Positions 1 to 8,797 of a DNA stretch of 64,000 nucleotides are shown here, piece by piece; positions within the stretch are counted from its first letter, which is position 1, and every line of letters starts with the position of its first letter. The position numbers and the translations under genes were made by a program. Where the stretch lies: the NCBI GenBank assembly GCA_022711465.1, contig JAKLEZ010000003.1, forward strand, positions 1-64,000, read 5' to 3'. A model generated the notes under the pieces. It searched no databases. It saw only the letters and a program-made list of their open reading frames with translations, and was not told the DNA's origin. The DNA is from Planctomycetota bacterium (GTDB taxonomy: Bacteria > Planctomycetota > Phycisphaerae > UBA1845 > PWPN01).

Positions 1-271
1 CTTCCCAGTCTTTGAGCAGCTCGGTGCTGAAGGGTCGGCCGGAGAGCGACTCGGCCCAAGGTACCCCCTCGATGTGGTGTGCAATGATGTCGCCGTTCTC
101 GCGGGCGAATGCGCGAGCCTCCTCGACAGCCTCGATCGTGAAGTCGTGCGGAAATCCAGTGAAGCCCATGTGGAATGACCGCGAGGTGGGCAACTCGCCG
201 GCCAGCAGTGCCAGAGGCATCCCTGCCGCCAATCCCATCACAAATGCTCTGGACAACATCGCAGGCTCCAT
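1..271 (-). CDS. Secreted protein of unknown function, N-terminal part only
   Basis: The reading frame starts with ATG at 271 and runs open off the left edge, giving 90 codons. The first 25 or so residues (MEPAMLSRAFVMGLAAGMPL and on, ending LLAG) look like a signal peptide. The mature part contains GFTGFPHDFTIEAVEEARAF and then AHHIEGVPWAESL. This resembles the first strand and helix of a TIM-barrel glycoside-hydrolase-like protein, but I cannot name the family. A later in-frame ATG at 259 could also be the start. Codons favour G or C in the third position, as in neighbouring real genes. Confidence 0.55.
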   Translation of the reverse strand, partial: MEPAMLSRAFVMGLAAGMPLALLAGELPTSRSFHMGFTGFPHDFTIEAVEEARAFARENGDIIAHHIEGVPWAESLSGRPFSTELLKDWE

Positions 272-506
272 CAGAGGGTCTTGTTGTCGGACATCTCACT
301 ACAGAACAGGATCGCGTGCCGGCCGGAGTAGGTACTGCACATGTCGTCCACCCCGTCGATCTCCACCAGCGTCTCTCAGCCACTAATAGGAGGTAAAGTC
401 GATAACGTCAATCATCCGGTCGGCGTTTCTCTAGACCTGCTGGCCTTCACGCACGAGGGAGTCGTCTGCCGCGATACTATCGAAGTCGGAACGAGCCGGC
501 TAACGA

Positions 507-941
507 CTACTTGCCGGCCAGGGCTTTCTTCAGCACACGAGCGGCTTTGCCGGCATCTGCAGCACTGTCGAAAGCGAAGTAGACGACCGATCGTCGGCCC
601 AGCGCTGCCGCGGAGAGGCCGCGCAGGTTGACTCTGGCCTCAGCGAGCAGTCGGGTGATCTCGGTACCGAGGCCGGGCTTGTCGGGTCCTTCCATGCGGA
701 TTGAGCGCAGGCTCGCAGCTTTGGAGAGCCCGGCTTTCTTGGCCGCACGGGTCTGGGAAGCACCCTGCAACGGGGCAAGAAAGACAACGCCGGTGCCAGG
801 CTTGTCCGGGCAACGCCGGGCGATGACGAACTCCAGGTTTGCGCCTGCTTCGGAGAGCGTTTCGAGCTTGCAGGCCAGACCACCGGGCCGATCTTCCATA
901 CTGCCCGCCCAGACGTCCACTTTGGTGATTGTGTAGGCCAT
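507..941 (-). CDS. ACT-domain protein
   Basis: 144 residues. Two ACT-like beta-alpha-beta halves are visible. The first, near residues 5-65, includes SMEDRPGGLACKLETLSEAG followed by a hydrophobic strand. The second, near residues 78-140, includes EGPDKPGLGTEITRLLAEAR followed by VNLRGLSAAALG. ACT domains bind small ligands such as amino acids and regulate metabolic enzymes. Here there is no catalytic domain, so it is a stand-alone sensor or regulator in the cytoplasm. An AAGGAGTC Shine-Dalgarno sequence lies 6 bases before the ATG at 941. The ligand cannot be told from sequence, and the neighbours give no pathway clue. Confidence 0.8.
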   Translation of the reverse strand: MAYTITKVDVWAGSMEDRPGGLACKLETLSEAGANLEFVIARRCPDKPGTGVVFLAPLQGASQTRAAKKAGLSKAASLRSIRMEGPDKPGLGTEITRLLAEARVNLRGLSAAALGRRSVVYFAFDSAADAGKAARVLKKALAGK

Positions 942-1365
942 GACTTGACTCCTTCGGAAAGGAATGAGCTCCGAGCGATCATACTATCGCCGCGATGCAG
1001 AGTGGACAAGCGTCGGCATCATATGGCCCAGGCGTGTTCCGTCTTCCGGGGCCACGCCCTCGGATCGTCAATGCCAGGATGAGGCTTTGACCGCAGGAAC
1101 GGCAGGACAGCGGCCGCTTGGTGCTGCCTCGCAGGTGGCCGGCTTGGGGTGCATGGATACGGGGGCATTGCGGTGCTCGTGATGCCGTAATGGGATTCGA
1201 AGGGTGTGATGAGAGGAAGTACGAGCGGGAGGTGAAGGGGCGGATAATGGGCGGCTTGAGGCAAGGGATACGTCGGATGGCAGCGTCCCCGCTACCGAGT
1301 CTGGTTCGGCAGAGACCAGGGCGCCAACCTGTTCGAGAAGGTCCGATAAACCAGTTAGTCAACCC
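942..1365. other. Intergenic region without a supported gene
   Basis: Apart from the possible promoter at 981-1009, I see nothing here. Several overlapping open frames exist on both strands, but they are Arg/Pro/Cys-rich and low in hydrophobic patterning, with no ribosome binding site or recognisable motif. Confidence 0.5.
981..1009 (-). promoter_or_regulatory. Possible promoter for the ACT-domain gene
   Basis: Read on the minus strand, TTGTCC (1009-1004) is followed after 17 bases by TAGTAT (986-981). This is a reasonable match to a sigma70-type promoter, about 40 bases upstream of the start codon. Based on consensus matching only. Confidence 0.35.
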
Positions 1366-1818
1366 ATGGCCAACAAATGCCGAACACCTATGAGTGGCCC
1401 TCAAGATCAGCAACGGCTTAGCTCACCCATGCTTCGAGAGAAGAGATCTGACACAGGATTGCTGACAAGAACTCGATGGAGCGAGGTCCTGCTGCACTTT
1501 GGGCGTCGAGACGGCTCCTTTCGACCGGATCAGCGCGAACGCAGAGGGCATCCGCGGTGTAAGATACCCGCCATCGCTAAGCTGACGCTCCCGCCTAACG
1601 GAAGGGATGGACAAGCCCGCGTTTACCCCAAATGCCCAATACTGGACGTCTCAGCCACGGGGATGGGGATCAAGAGCTACCAGAAGGTGACAGTGGGGAC
1701 AACCGTCGCCTTGGAGTTATTCGTTGGTGATACTCGACTCACATCGTCGGGTACGGTCATCAGCTGCACGGGATTTCCAGGCTGTCATCGAATAGGTCTC
1801 ACGCTGGACTTCGCCTAG
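1366..1818 (+). CDS. PilZ-domain protein
   Basis: Up to 150 residues. The C-terminal 95 residues form a PilZ domain. The RxxxR c-di-GMP signature is at R60-x3-R64 and the [DN]xSxxG signature is DVSATG around residues 94-99. The domain ends in a beta strand with the typical IGLTLDF ending. PilZ domains bind cyclic di-GMP and change motility, adhesion or exopolysaccharide output. The first 55 residues are not recognisable. The start is uncertain because no good ribosome binding site precedes the ATG at 1366, and ATG 1390 or 1429 would still leave the whole domain. No enzyme partner is adjacent. Confidence 0.8.
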   Translation: MANKCRTPMSGPQDQQRLSSPMLREKRSDTGLLTRTRWSEVLLHFGRRDGSFRPDQRERRGHPRCKIPAIAKLTLPPNGRDGQARVYPKCPILDVSATGMGIKSYQKVTVGTTVALELFVGDTRLTSSGTVISCTGFPGCHRIGLTLDFA

Positions 1819-2296
1819 CTCGGCGCCCCCGGCGCTCGCCAGAGCTTCCGGGACATCCTCTTGCTCCCTCTCTTTCCAACGAGCAGGCTTTCCGACACCC
1901 AATCGATCTGACGGCTCACCAGAACCAGAAGCCGTCGGAATGCGGACCGGGGCAGGTGGTCATACCTGGCATGACAGACGATGAAGCGGCGGTCGAGCGG
2001 TTGCCGTCAAGCAGGAGGAGGATACGCCAAGAGCATGTGAATCGAGGAACAGTCCTTACCTACCGGCTCCGAGACTCGGGTGGCCGCATGCGATGCCCCC
2101 GACTCCCTGCGACCAACCGGCCGACCATGGCGGTTCGATCTGCACGACCTCGACAGCAGACTCAAGAACTACAAGCTGCTCAGCCTGCCGGATGATTGAC
2201 GCCACCGCCTCGGCGCCCAACGCAGGCATTGCCATCTGCGTGCTGGATCGAGCTGTCAGCCTGCGGACAGCGCTGACGGCCTCGGCGGTTCGCTTG
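1819..2296. other. Intergenic region without a supported gene
   Basis: The open frames here are antisense or out of frame with their surroundings and show no domain, signal peptide or ribosome binding site. Nothing else stands out. Confidence 0.45.
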
Positions 2297-3078
2297 TCAT
2301 TCGTCGCTGCGCTTCGAGAAATCGGGACAACGCGGATCCATTTCCCAGAGCATCTGTCTCATGGCCCGGATCAGTTGCAGCGTTTCGTACTCCTTGCTGC
2401 AATTGCCAGCGGTGATGCGGTCGAGAGCGGTGTCGCCTTCGGCCGTCTTGACCGCGTCGAGGTTGTTCAAGACGGCCGTGATGGTCGGGGCATGAAGCCT
2501 GGCGAGGGCGGCGTTGAGGTCGCCGCCGGCGAACCCGCCCCACCAGTCGTTGTAGCCGGTGGTGAACTGCCATCGCTCCAACCGGTGGGTGAGTTCGGCG
2601 AGCGGTGCCGCCTGGCGGTTCTGGCCGGCGGTATTGATGAAGTCTACGGCCGCCGCTCGAACGTCATCCGCCGGGCATAGTCATCGACGGGGACGATATT
2701 CGGGCAGAGGACGATCCACACCTTCATGTCGAATTCGCGGTGGGCCATGTCGATAATGCGACGGTGCTGATCGAGCGTGGCCCTGTCGCTGGCGGTCAGG
2801 GGGCTGGGCATGGTCTCGAGCTGGGGCCAGATAGAGACGAGGTTGCAGCCCAGGCGGTGCAGGCCATCGAAGTAGCCACGCCAGTTCTCGTCGGTCCAGG
2901 TACGCGAGGCGTAGGGGTGGTTGTAGACCCAGCCCTCGTGTACGTACATGCCGATGAGCTTCTGGTCGGACGAGGCGGTTCCCGCGGCGCCGGCCGGCAG
3001 CTCGGCGGAGAGCTTTTGCGAGAGCAGGGCATCGGTTCCGGCGGCGGCAGACAGTTCGAGAAACTCGCGTCGGTTCAC
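2297..3078 (-). pseudogene. Frameshifted Tat-exported TIM-barrel-like protein
   Basis: A GTG at 3078, preceded by AGAGGG, begins NRREFLELSAAAG, a twin-arginine signal. About 140 further codons follow, including MYVHEGWVYNHPYASRTW and KVWIVLCPNIVPVDDYARRM. The frame then hits TAG at about 2644. A shift near 2656-2662 joins it to a second open frame (AAVDFINTAGQNRQAAPL, ERWQFTTGYNDWWGGFAGG) that ends at 2297. The second part reads like the C-terminal region of the same kind of secreted protein, so the gene looks broken by a one-base change. An internal deletion is also possible, because the middle seems short for a TIM barrel. The family is not recognised with certainty. A sequencing error cannot be excluded. 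Confidence 0.65.
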
Positions 3079-3796
3079 ATCGCCCTCTTGGCCAGCCGCA
3101 TGGTATCGATGAACTGGCGGGAGGACAATGCCGACAAGGGCCCGTCGATGCCAGGGTTTAACGGCCGAACGACGTCGGACCCGCAGATTGAGCCCTGACT
3201 GAGCCCCGAATTCGGTTGACATATCCGACACAAATCAGTTGACACAGGACCTCAATCGCGATAATCTCACGGATGCGGAAACGGTCGCCGGTGCCCCAGT
3301 TCGGCGAGCAGGCGTCTGTAGTGCGTGCCTACGCTGAGCGGGCTTGGAGCGGCAGGATTCCGTGGAGGAGAAACGAAACCAGCTTCGCAAGTCATTCATC
3401 ACGTTTGGGGTATGGATCGGACGCACAAGCAGCGTGCCTGAGGCGGGCGTGGATTATACGATGGCCTCGCGCCGCCGGTTCGCAGCCGACAGACCGGATG
3501 ATAGAGAACAGCAGGCGTCAACCGCGCCGCCAACTCGTGCTTGGCCCGAGCAGGGAGCTCGCCGAACTCGGAGGCGTCGACCAAACATGGGAAAACGGCC
3601 CGCTGCACTGAGATAGCTAGAATAGGAAAGGACGGCACGAGAGCGGGTTCTCGTGAGCAGGGTCCCTTTGGAGGGCGTGGAGGTGCTCCTCGCCGACCGC
3701 ATGGCCTTGCCGGCAAGAGGCGTCCTTCACTCACATTCAGCTTCACTTTTCAACGGCAGTACCGGACCGCCAGAGAGCCCGGAGAGGAGGAGACAG
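3079..3796. other. Long intergenic region upstream of the HAF-repeat gene
   Basis: No gene is supported. GTTGACA occurs twice, at 3215-3221 and 3238-3244, which may be -35 elements or chance. The open frames (for example 3273-3611 plus and 3399-3746 minus) are Arg-rich and unrelated to any family I know. The end of the region carries the ribosome binding site GGAGAGGAGG for the next gene. Confidence 0.4.
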
Positions 3797-5020
3797 ATGA
3801 GAGTACTCAAGATCGTGGCAATCGTCGCTGCCACAGGGGCTGCGACCGGCGCATCGGTATCCGCTTTGGGCGCATCGCTCACCTCGGTGGGCGTACTCGA
3901 TCCCGCCAACCCCAACAGCGTGATTCGGGCGCTCAGCTCCGATGGGAGCTACGCCGCAGGCACCAGCAAGGTTGCAGCCGACTTATCCGTCCCAGCCGTC
4001 TGGTCCTTATCAGACGGGCTGGTGGCCCTGCCCAACCCGAGCGGCAAGAGCAGCCTCGCCCATGGTGTCGCCGTTGGCATAGGCTCGAACGCCGGCAACA
4101 TCATCATTTCCGGTCTCCACGAGGGCAACACGGTCAGCCGTTACTACAAGGCCCCGTTGGGCAATCTGGCCGGCGGCACCTGGGCTGACAGTGCAACTGC
4201 AGGAGGCTTTAGTACCTCCGACATTCGAGGCGGGACCAGCAACGTACTGCGTAATCAAATCGACGGCGACGGACGATGGTACCTGGCCGGCCGGAAGGCC
4301 AGCGACAGCCGAGGTGTCCGCCTGCGAGGCGATCCTTTCATCGGCTGGGACACGACCAACATGACCGCCGAGTCAGTCAGCGGTTATGGCGTGATCGTCG
4401 GCAGGAACTCCAGCGGCTTCAGTCCCAGCAAGGCCAGCTGGCGATCTCCTCAGGGCGACGACGGCGAAGTTCCAGGCAGCGGTGATGACTTCCGCACCGA
4501 CGGTTTCGGGATATCTCCCAGCTTCGGCAAATCAACCACGGCCAGCTTCGATGTCCAGTGGATCTGCGGGCAGGACCAATCGGCCGCCGGCCCCAACATG
4601 CAGGCTTTCCGCTGGAACCGGGGTGACGCGACCCTGACGGTGCTCGGCATGCTGCCCGGAGCCACCAGCAGTGTCGCTTACACTGTGGCGGACAATGGGG
4701 TGTCCGCCGGCAGATCGCACTTCGGGAATGCGTCGCCGACCTACGAGATGGCGACGGTCTGGGACACCAGCGGAACCTGGGACACCAGCGGCACGGCCCA
4801 ATCGGTACAGGCCCTGCTGACCGCGGCCGGCGTTGACACGAGTAGTTGGACCAACCTGGTGCGAGTCTATGCGGTTTCCGACGACGGCACGGTGCTCGCG
4901 GGCCAGGGCATCTGGGCGGCCGATGGCAGCACGCGCGGTTTTGTGGCCGTCATTCCCGAACCGGCAACCTTGACGTTGCTGGCATTGGGCGCCTTCGCCT
5001 TGCTTCGCCGACGAAGCTGA
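3797..5020 (+). CDS. HAF-repeat secreted protein with PEP-CTERM tail
   Basis: 407 residues. The start is ATG 3797, placed 6 bases after GGAGAGGAGG, and not the longer open frame upstream. A signal peptide covers about residues 1-25. The body consists of HAF-type extracellular repeats, for example VIRALSSDGSYAAGTS, a LPNPSGKSSLAHGVAVG stretch, and SSVAYTVADNGVSAGRS. The last 23 residues start with PEP and contain a hydrophobic helix and RRR, which is the PEP-CTERM sorting tail recognised by an exosortase. A six-base-pair inverted repeat (5028-5043) follows the stop but has no T tract. The gene is a close tandem paralogue of the next one, which ends differently. The function of the repeat body is unknown; it is probably a surface or matrix protein. 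Confidence 0.8.
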   Translation: MRVLKIVAIVAATGAATGASVSALGASLTSVGVLDPANPNSVIRALSSDGSYAAGTSKVAADLSVPAVWSLSDGLVALPNPSGKSSLAHGVAVGIGSNAGNIIISGLHEGNTVSRYYKAPLGNLAGGTWADSATAGGFSTSDIRGGTSNVLRNQIDGDGRWYLAGRKASDSRGVRLRGDPFIGWDTTNMTAESVSGYGVIVGRNSSGFSPSKASWRSPQGDDGEVPGSGDDFRTDGFGISPSFGKSTTASFDVQWICGQDQSAAGPNMQAFRWNRGDATLTVLGMLPGATSSVAYTVADNGVSAGRSHFGNASPTYEMATVWDTSGTWDTSGTAQSVQALLTAAGVDTSSWTNLVRVYAVSDDGTVLAGQGIWAADGSTRGFVAVIPEPATLTLLALGAFALLRRRS

Positions 5021-5261
5021 AGCGGCAGACGGCATCCGCCGTCGCGAATCTTCGAGAAGCGGTGCGGATATTGGGCCGAAGCAGCCCATGCACAGGACCT
5101 TTGAGGGATAGACAGCGCACGGGACAACTCCGGCATGCCGGCCAAGCGTCAGGCACCGCAGCCGGCATGTCCGGCCTTATTCGAGGGCCGTGCCTATGGC
5201 GGGGATGGTGAGACACCGACCATTCGGCTCGGGCCTGGAACGTCCATCGGAGAAACAACAG

Positions 5262-6785
5262 ATGAGAACATACCTTCGCTTCGTCACGGCCGTATTGGCC
5301 TTGGGACTGACATCTTCGGGCGGTCAGGCGGCATCCCTGATTTCGGTGGGCGTGCTGGATCCCGCCAACCCCAGCAGCGTCATCCAGGCGCTCAGTTCCG
5401 ATGGGAGCTACGCCGTAGGCACCAGCAAGATCGCAACGGACTTGTCCGTCCCGGTTGTCTGGTCTCTGGCAGATGGGCTGGTGGCCCTGCCCAACCCGAG
5501 CGGCAAGAGCAGCCTCGCACATGGTGTCGCTGTCGGTATCGGCTCGAACCTCGGCAACATCATGATCTCCGGCCTCCACGAAGGCAACCTCACCCACCGC
5601 TTCTACAAGGCTCCGTTGACCCATCTGGCCGGCGGTGCCTGGAAGGACACGGCCACCGAAGGAGGCCTCGGTACCACGAGCAATGTCCGAGGGGGCACGA
5701 GCAACGTCCTGCGAAATCAGATCAAGGGCGACGGCCGATGGTACGTCGCCGGCAAGAGGAACGACAACAACCGGGTAGCCCGTTTTCGCGGTGATCCCGA
5801 CATTGGCTGGGACGGCGTCAGCCCGATGACCGGCGAGTCGGTCAGCGGCTACGGTGTGGTCGTGGGCAGGTATACGGGTGTCAGTCCCAGCATGGCCCGG
5901 TGGGATTCCCCGCAAGGTGACACCGGCGATGTCCCGGGCAGCGGCGGCGACGCCCGCAGCGACGGCATCGGGATCTCGGCCAGCTTCGGTAAGTCGACCA
6001 CGGTCGATTTCGAGGTGCAGTGGATCTGCGGGCAGGACCAATCGGCCCCGGGCCCCAACATGCAGGCTTTTCGCTGGAACCGGGGCGACGCGTCCCTGAC
6101 ACTCCTGGGAACGCTGCCTGGCGCCACCAGCAGTGTGGCCTACACCGTGGCGGACAACGGGGTGTCCGCAGGCAGATCTCATTTCGGGAATGCGTCGCCG
6201 ACGTACGAGGTGGCGACGGTCTGGGATGCCCTTGGAATGCCCCAGTCGCTCCAGGTTCTGCTGGAGGCAGCCGGCGTCGACACGAGCGAATGGCAGCGTC
6301 TGACGCGGGTGTTCGCGGTTTCCGATGACGGCACCGTGTTCGGCGGGTACGGCGTCTGGGCCGCCGACGGCAGCAATCGCGGCTTTGTGGCCCGGGTGGA
6401 CAACCTGCCGACCGTCGGGGCTTGCTGCGTGATCGGCTTCGGAAGTAACACCTGCACCATCACGACCGAAGAGGCCTGCAACGGTATCTTCACCCCGAAC
6501 ACGAGCTGCGCCGCCGCCGGCTGCGGGCCTTGCATGATACCCTGGGCGGACGCGGATTCCGACGGTGACGTCGATCAGAAGGACTTTGGAGCGATCCAGG
6601 CTTGCTTCACCGGCACGATGACGGGCGTACCCAATGCGTGTGCCTGCTTCGACCGGGTCAAGGACCAGATGGTAAACGGTGGCGATCTCGAGGCGTTCAT
6701 GGGGTGCTTCACCGGTCCCGATGTCGCGTTCGACGCCAATCATCCTCCGGAGGGCTGCGATCCGGGCACGGGGCAGCTGCCTTGA
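5262..6785 (+). CDS. HAF-repeat secreted protein with dockerin-like tail
   Basis: 507 residues. The start at ATG 5262 is followed by a signal peptide (residues 1-24, ending GGQAA). Residues 25-385 match the preceding gene almost residue for residue, for example SVGVLDPANPSSVIQALSSD and GPNMQAFRWNRGDASLT. Instead of a PEP-CTERM tail, the protein continues with a Cys-rich linker (residues 390-430, starting GACCVIGFG) and a dockerin-like calcium-loop region (DADSDGDVDQKDFGAIQACF). It ends without a membrane segment. The pair arose by tandem duplication followed by replacement or loss of the C-terminal module. Its role is unknown; it is likely secreted or surface-attached. Confidence 0.8.
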   Translation: MRTYLRFVTAVLALGLTSSGGQAASLISVGVLDPANPSSVIQALSSDGSYAVGTSKIATDLSVPVVWSLADGLVALPNPSGKSSLAHGVAVGIGSNLGNIMISGLHEGNLTHRFYKAPLTHLAGGAWKDTATEGGLGTTSNVRGGTSNVLRNQIKGDGRWYVAGKRNDNNRVARFRGDPDIGWDGVSPMTGESVSGYGVVVGRYTGVSPSMARWDSPQGDTGDVPGSGGDARSDGIGISASFGKSTTVDFEVQWICGQDQSAPGPNMQAFRWNRGDASLTLLGTLPGATSSVAYTVADNGVSAGRSHFGNASPTYEVATVWDALGMPQSLQVLLEAAGVDTSEWQRLTRVFAVSDDGTVFGGYGVWAADGSNRGFVARVDNLPTVGACCVIGFGSNTCTITTEEACNGIFTPNTSCAAAGCGPCMIPWADADSDGDVDQKDFGAIQACFTGTMTGVPNACACFDRVKDQMVNGGDLEAFMGCFTGPDVAFDANHPPEGCDPGTGQLP

Positions 6786-6863
6786 CTGGAATCAGTCTCA
6801 GAACTGGGTCTCAATGGCTCCGCGTTACAGCAACCTGATCGAAAGCTCAATGCCGGAGCGTTC

Positions 6864-8423
6864 ATGAGCTTCGTCGCCCTGCTTCTTCTCCTGACGGTGC
6901 CCGCAACGCCGTCCCCTGCAATGTCACGGCCAGTCCGGCCGAACATCGTCTTGATCCTGGCAGACGACCTCGGCTTCTCGGATCTCGGCTGCTATGGCTC
7001 CGAGATCGCCACGCCGAACCTTGACCGCATGGCCAGCCAAGGCATTCGGTTCACCCAGTTTTACAGCGCCGCCCGCTGCTGCCCCACGCGGGCCGCACTC
7101 ATGACAGGACGCTATCCCCACCAGGCCGGGGTTGGGCACATGGGATACGACACCGGCCTGCCTGCCTACCGAGGCCACCTGAACGAAACGAGCGTCACGA
7201 TTGCGGAGGCCCTTCGAGCCGCCGGCTGTCACTGTCTCATGTCAGGCAAATGGCACCTTGGCGAGACCCGCCCGCACTTCCCTGTCGACCGCGGTTTTGA
7301 GCACTACTACGGCTTGCTTGGAGGCGCCAGCAGCTACTTCTGTCTGTGGCCCAATCGCCGGATGGCCATCGACGGAGAACTCCACCGCCCCGACCCCAAG
7401 GGGTTCTACATGACCGACGCGATCACCGACCGTGCGATCGGTTATCTCGACAAGTACGGGCGCCGCCCAGAACCCTTCTTCCTTTACGTCGCGTATACCG
7501 CCCCGCACGCTCCCTTGCACGCCCTGCCCGAGGACATCGCCCCCTACCGCGGCAAATACCGCATCGGCTGGGACCAGATTCGCCAGCGGCGATACCGCCG
7601 GATGATCGAACTCGGCATCATCGACGGCCGATGGATGCTCTCGCCTCGCGACCCGCGGGCGGCACCGTGGGAGAAGACCGCCGACCCCGACCGCGAGGAC
7701 CTGAAGATGTCCGTCTACGCCGCCCAAGTCGAACGCATGGACCGCGGCATCGGGCGAATCCTCGACACACTCCACACCTTGGGAATCGAAGACAACACCC
7801 TGGTCATGTTCCTCTCCGACAACGGCGGCGACGCTGAGGAAATCGATGAGGGCGCACCAGGGGCACTGCCGGGAGAGCCGGACTCAAACACCGGCTACGG
7901 CCGCGGCTGGTCGAATGTCAGCAACACCCCCTTCCGCCAGCACAAGCGATATGTACACGAAGGCGGCATTTCCACACCCCTGATCGCCCGCTGGCCCGCC
8001 GGCATCAGCCGGCGCGGCGTTGTCGAACATGCGGTTGGACACGTGGTCGACATATTCCCCACGTGTCTCGAAGCCACTGGCAGTGCCTATCTTAACGAAC
8101 ACGGGGAGCGGGCGATCGCGCCGACGGCTGGCAGGAGTCTCCTGCCCCTCCTGCAGGGACGCTCCGGAGGGGAGCCCAGGGACCTCTATTGGGAGCACGA
8201 GGGTAACCGCGCCGTTCGCCGGGGGCGGTGGAAGCTCGTCGCCGTCCGTGACCGCCCATGGCAGCTCTACGATATGGAAGCCGACCGCACGGAACTGCAC
8301 GACTTGGCCGCCCAGCAGCCGGAGCGACTCAAGGACCTGCAGGCACGCTACGCAGAGTTCGCTGAACAGTGGGGTATCCGCCCATTTGACGATGTCAAAC
8401 CGCCGCGGTGGATCCCGGATTGA
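6864..8423 (+). CDS. Arylsulfatase-type sulfatase
   Basis: 519 residues, with a short hydrophobic signal at residues 1-20. The sulfatase fold begins at RPNIVLILADDLGFSDLG, where D34 and D35 are metal ligands. The formylglycine motif is C72-C-P-T-R followed by AALMTGRYPHQAG. The GKWHLG motif, the TAPHAPLHA motif and the SDNGGD metal site are all present. It hydrolyses sulfate esters of carbohydrates or aryl compounds and needs a formylglycine-generating enzyme to convert C72. It lies 78 bases after the HAF-repeat pair, with GGAG upstream of the ATG. The exact substrate is unknown. It is a close relative of the sulfatase at 31050-33221 but lacks that protein's C-terminal extension. Confidence 0.93.
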   Translation: MSFVALLLLLTVPATPSPAMSRPVRPNIVLILADDLGFSDLGCYGSEIATPNLDRMASQGIRFTQFYSAARCCPTRAALMTGRYPHQAGVGHMGYDTGLPAYRGHLNETSVTIAEALRAAGCHCLMSGKWHLGETRPHFPVDRGFEHYYGLLGGASSYFCLWPNRRMAIDGELHRPDPKGFYMTDAITDRAIGYLDKYGRRPEPFFLYVAYTAPHAPLHALPEDIAPYRGKYRIGWDQIRQRRYRRMIELGIIDGRWMLSPRDPRAAPWEKTADPDREDLKMSVYAAQVERMDRGIGRILDTLHTLGIEDNTLVMFLSDNGGDAEEIDEGAPGALPGEPDSNTGYGRGWSNVSNTPFRQHKRYVHEGGISTPLIARWPAGISRRGVVEHAVGHVVDIFPTCLEATGSAYLNEHGERAIAPTAGRSLLPLLQGRSGGEPRDLYWEHEGNRAVRRGRWKLVAVRDRPWQLYDMEADRTELHDLAAQQPERLKDLQARYAEFAEQWGIRPFDDVKPPRWIPD

Positions 8424-8452
8424 CGTCTCATGCCGTTCCGGAGCCCCGCACG

Positions 8453-8797
8453 ATGACGCTGGAGGGACAACGGACAGCGATGCTCGTGATCATCACTGAT
8501 GATCACGGTATCGGCGACGCGGGCTTGATAGGCAATCCGGCGATCAAGAAACCCAACCTGGACAAGCTGCCGGTCAACGCAGCTCGAATGACGCGCTCAC
8601 CGGCCAGGCCGGTCCGTACACCCACGCGGGGGTGTCTGATGACCGGACGCCGCAACTACCGCACGCGGGCTGCCGGCACTCGCGTCGGCCGGGCCATGGC
8701 GAGCCATATGCGCCCGAGCGATGGTCTACGCCGGCGAGGTCTTCGACCGGCTGCGGCAGCCCAAGGCCCCCGGATCCAACCGCTCCGCGTAGGATAG
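8453..8797 (+). pseudogene. Sulfatase remnant lacking the catalytic cysteine
   Basis: The frame encodes only the N-terminal part of a sulfatase: MLVIITDDHGIGDAGLIGNP, then IKKPNLDKL, then RTPTRGCLMTGRRNYRT and GRAM. In working members the segment reads CxPTRxxLMTGRYNYRT. Here the residue that should become formylglycine is Arg. Homology stops about 95 codons in, and the rest of the frame is Arg-rich nonsense overlapping the end of the opposite-strand gene. It follows the intact sulfatase by 30 bases. It is therefore a dead fragment, probably a former second sulfatase of a cluster. Confidence 0.75.

Noticed and set aside
5028..5043. Inverted repeat GACGGC/GCCGTC after the first HAF gene as a terminator
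   Set aside because: Stem of six pairs only and no following T tract; in GC-rich DNA such hairpins are common.
4950..6743. Long minus-strand open frame of 597 codons
   Set aside because: It is exactly antisense to the second HAF-repeat gene, is Arg/His/Gly-rich with no motif, and is explained by high third-position GC of the real gene.
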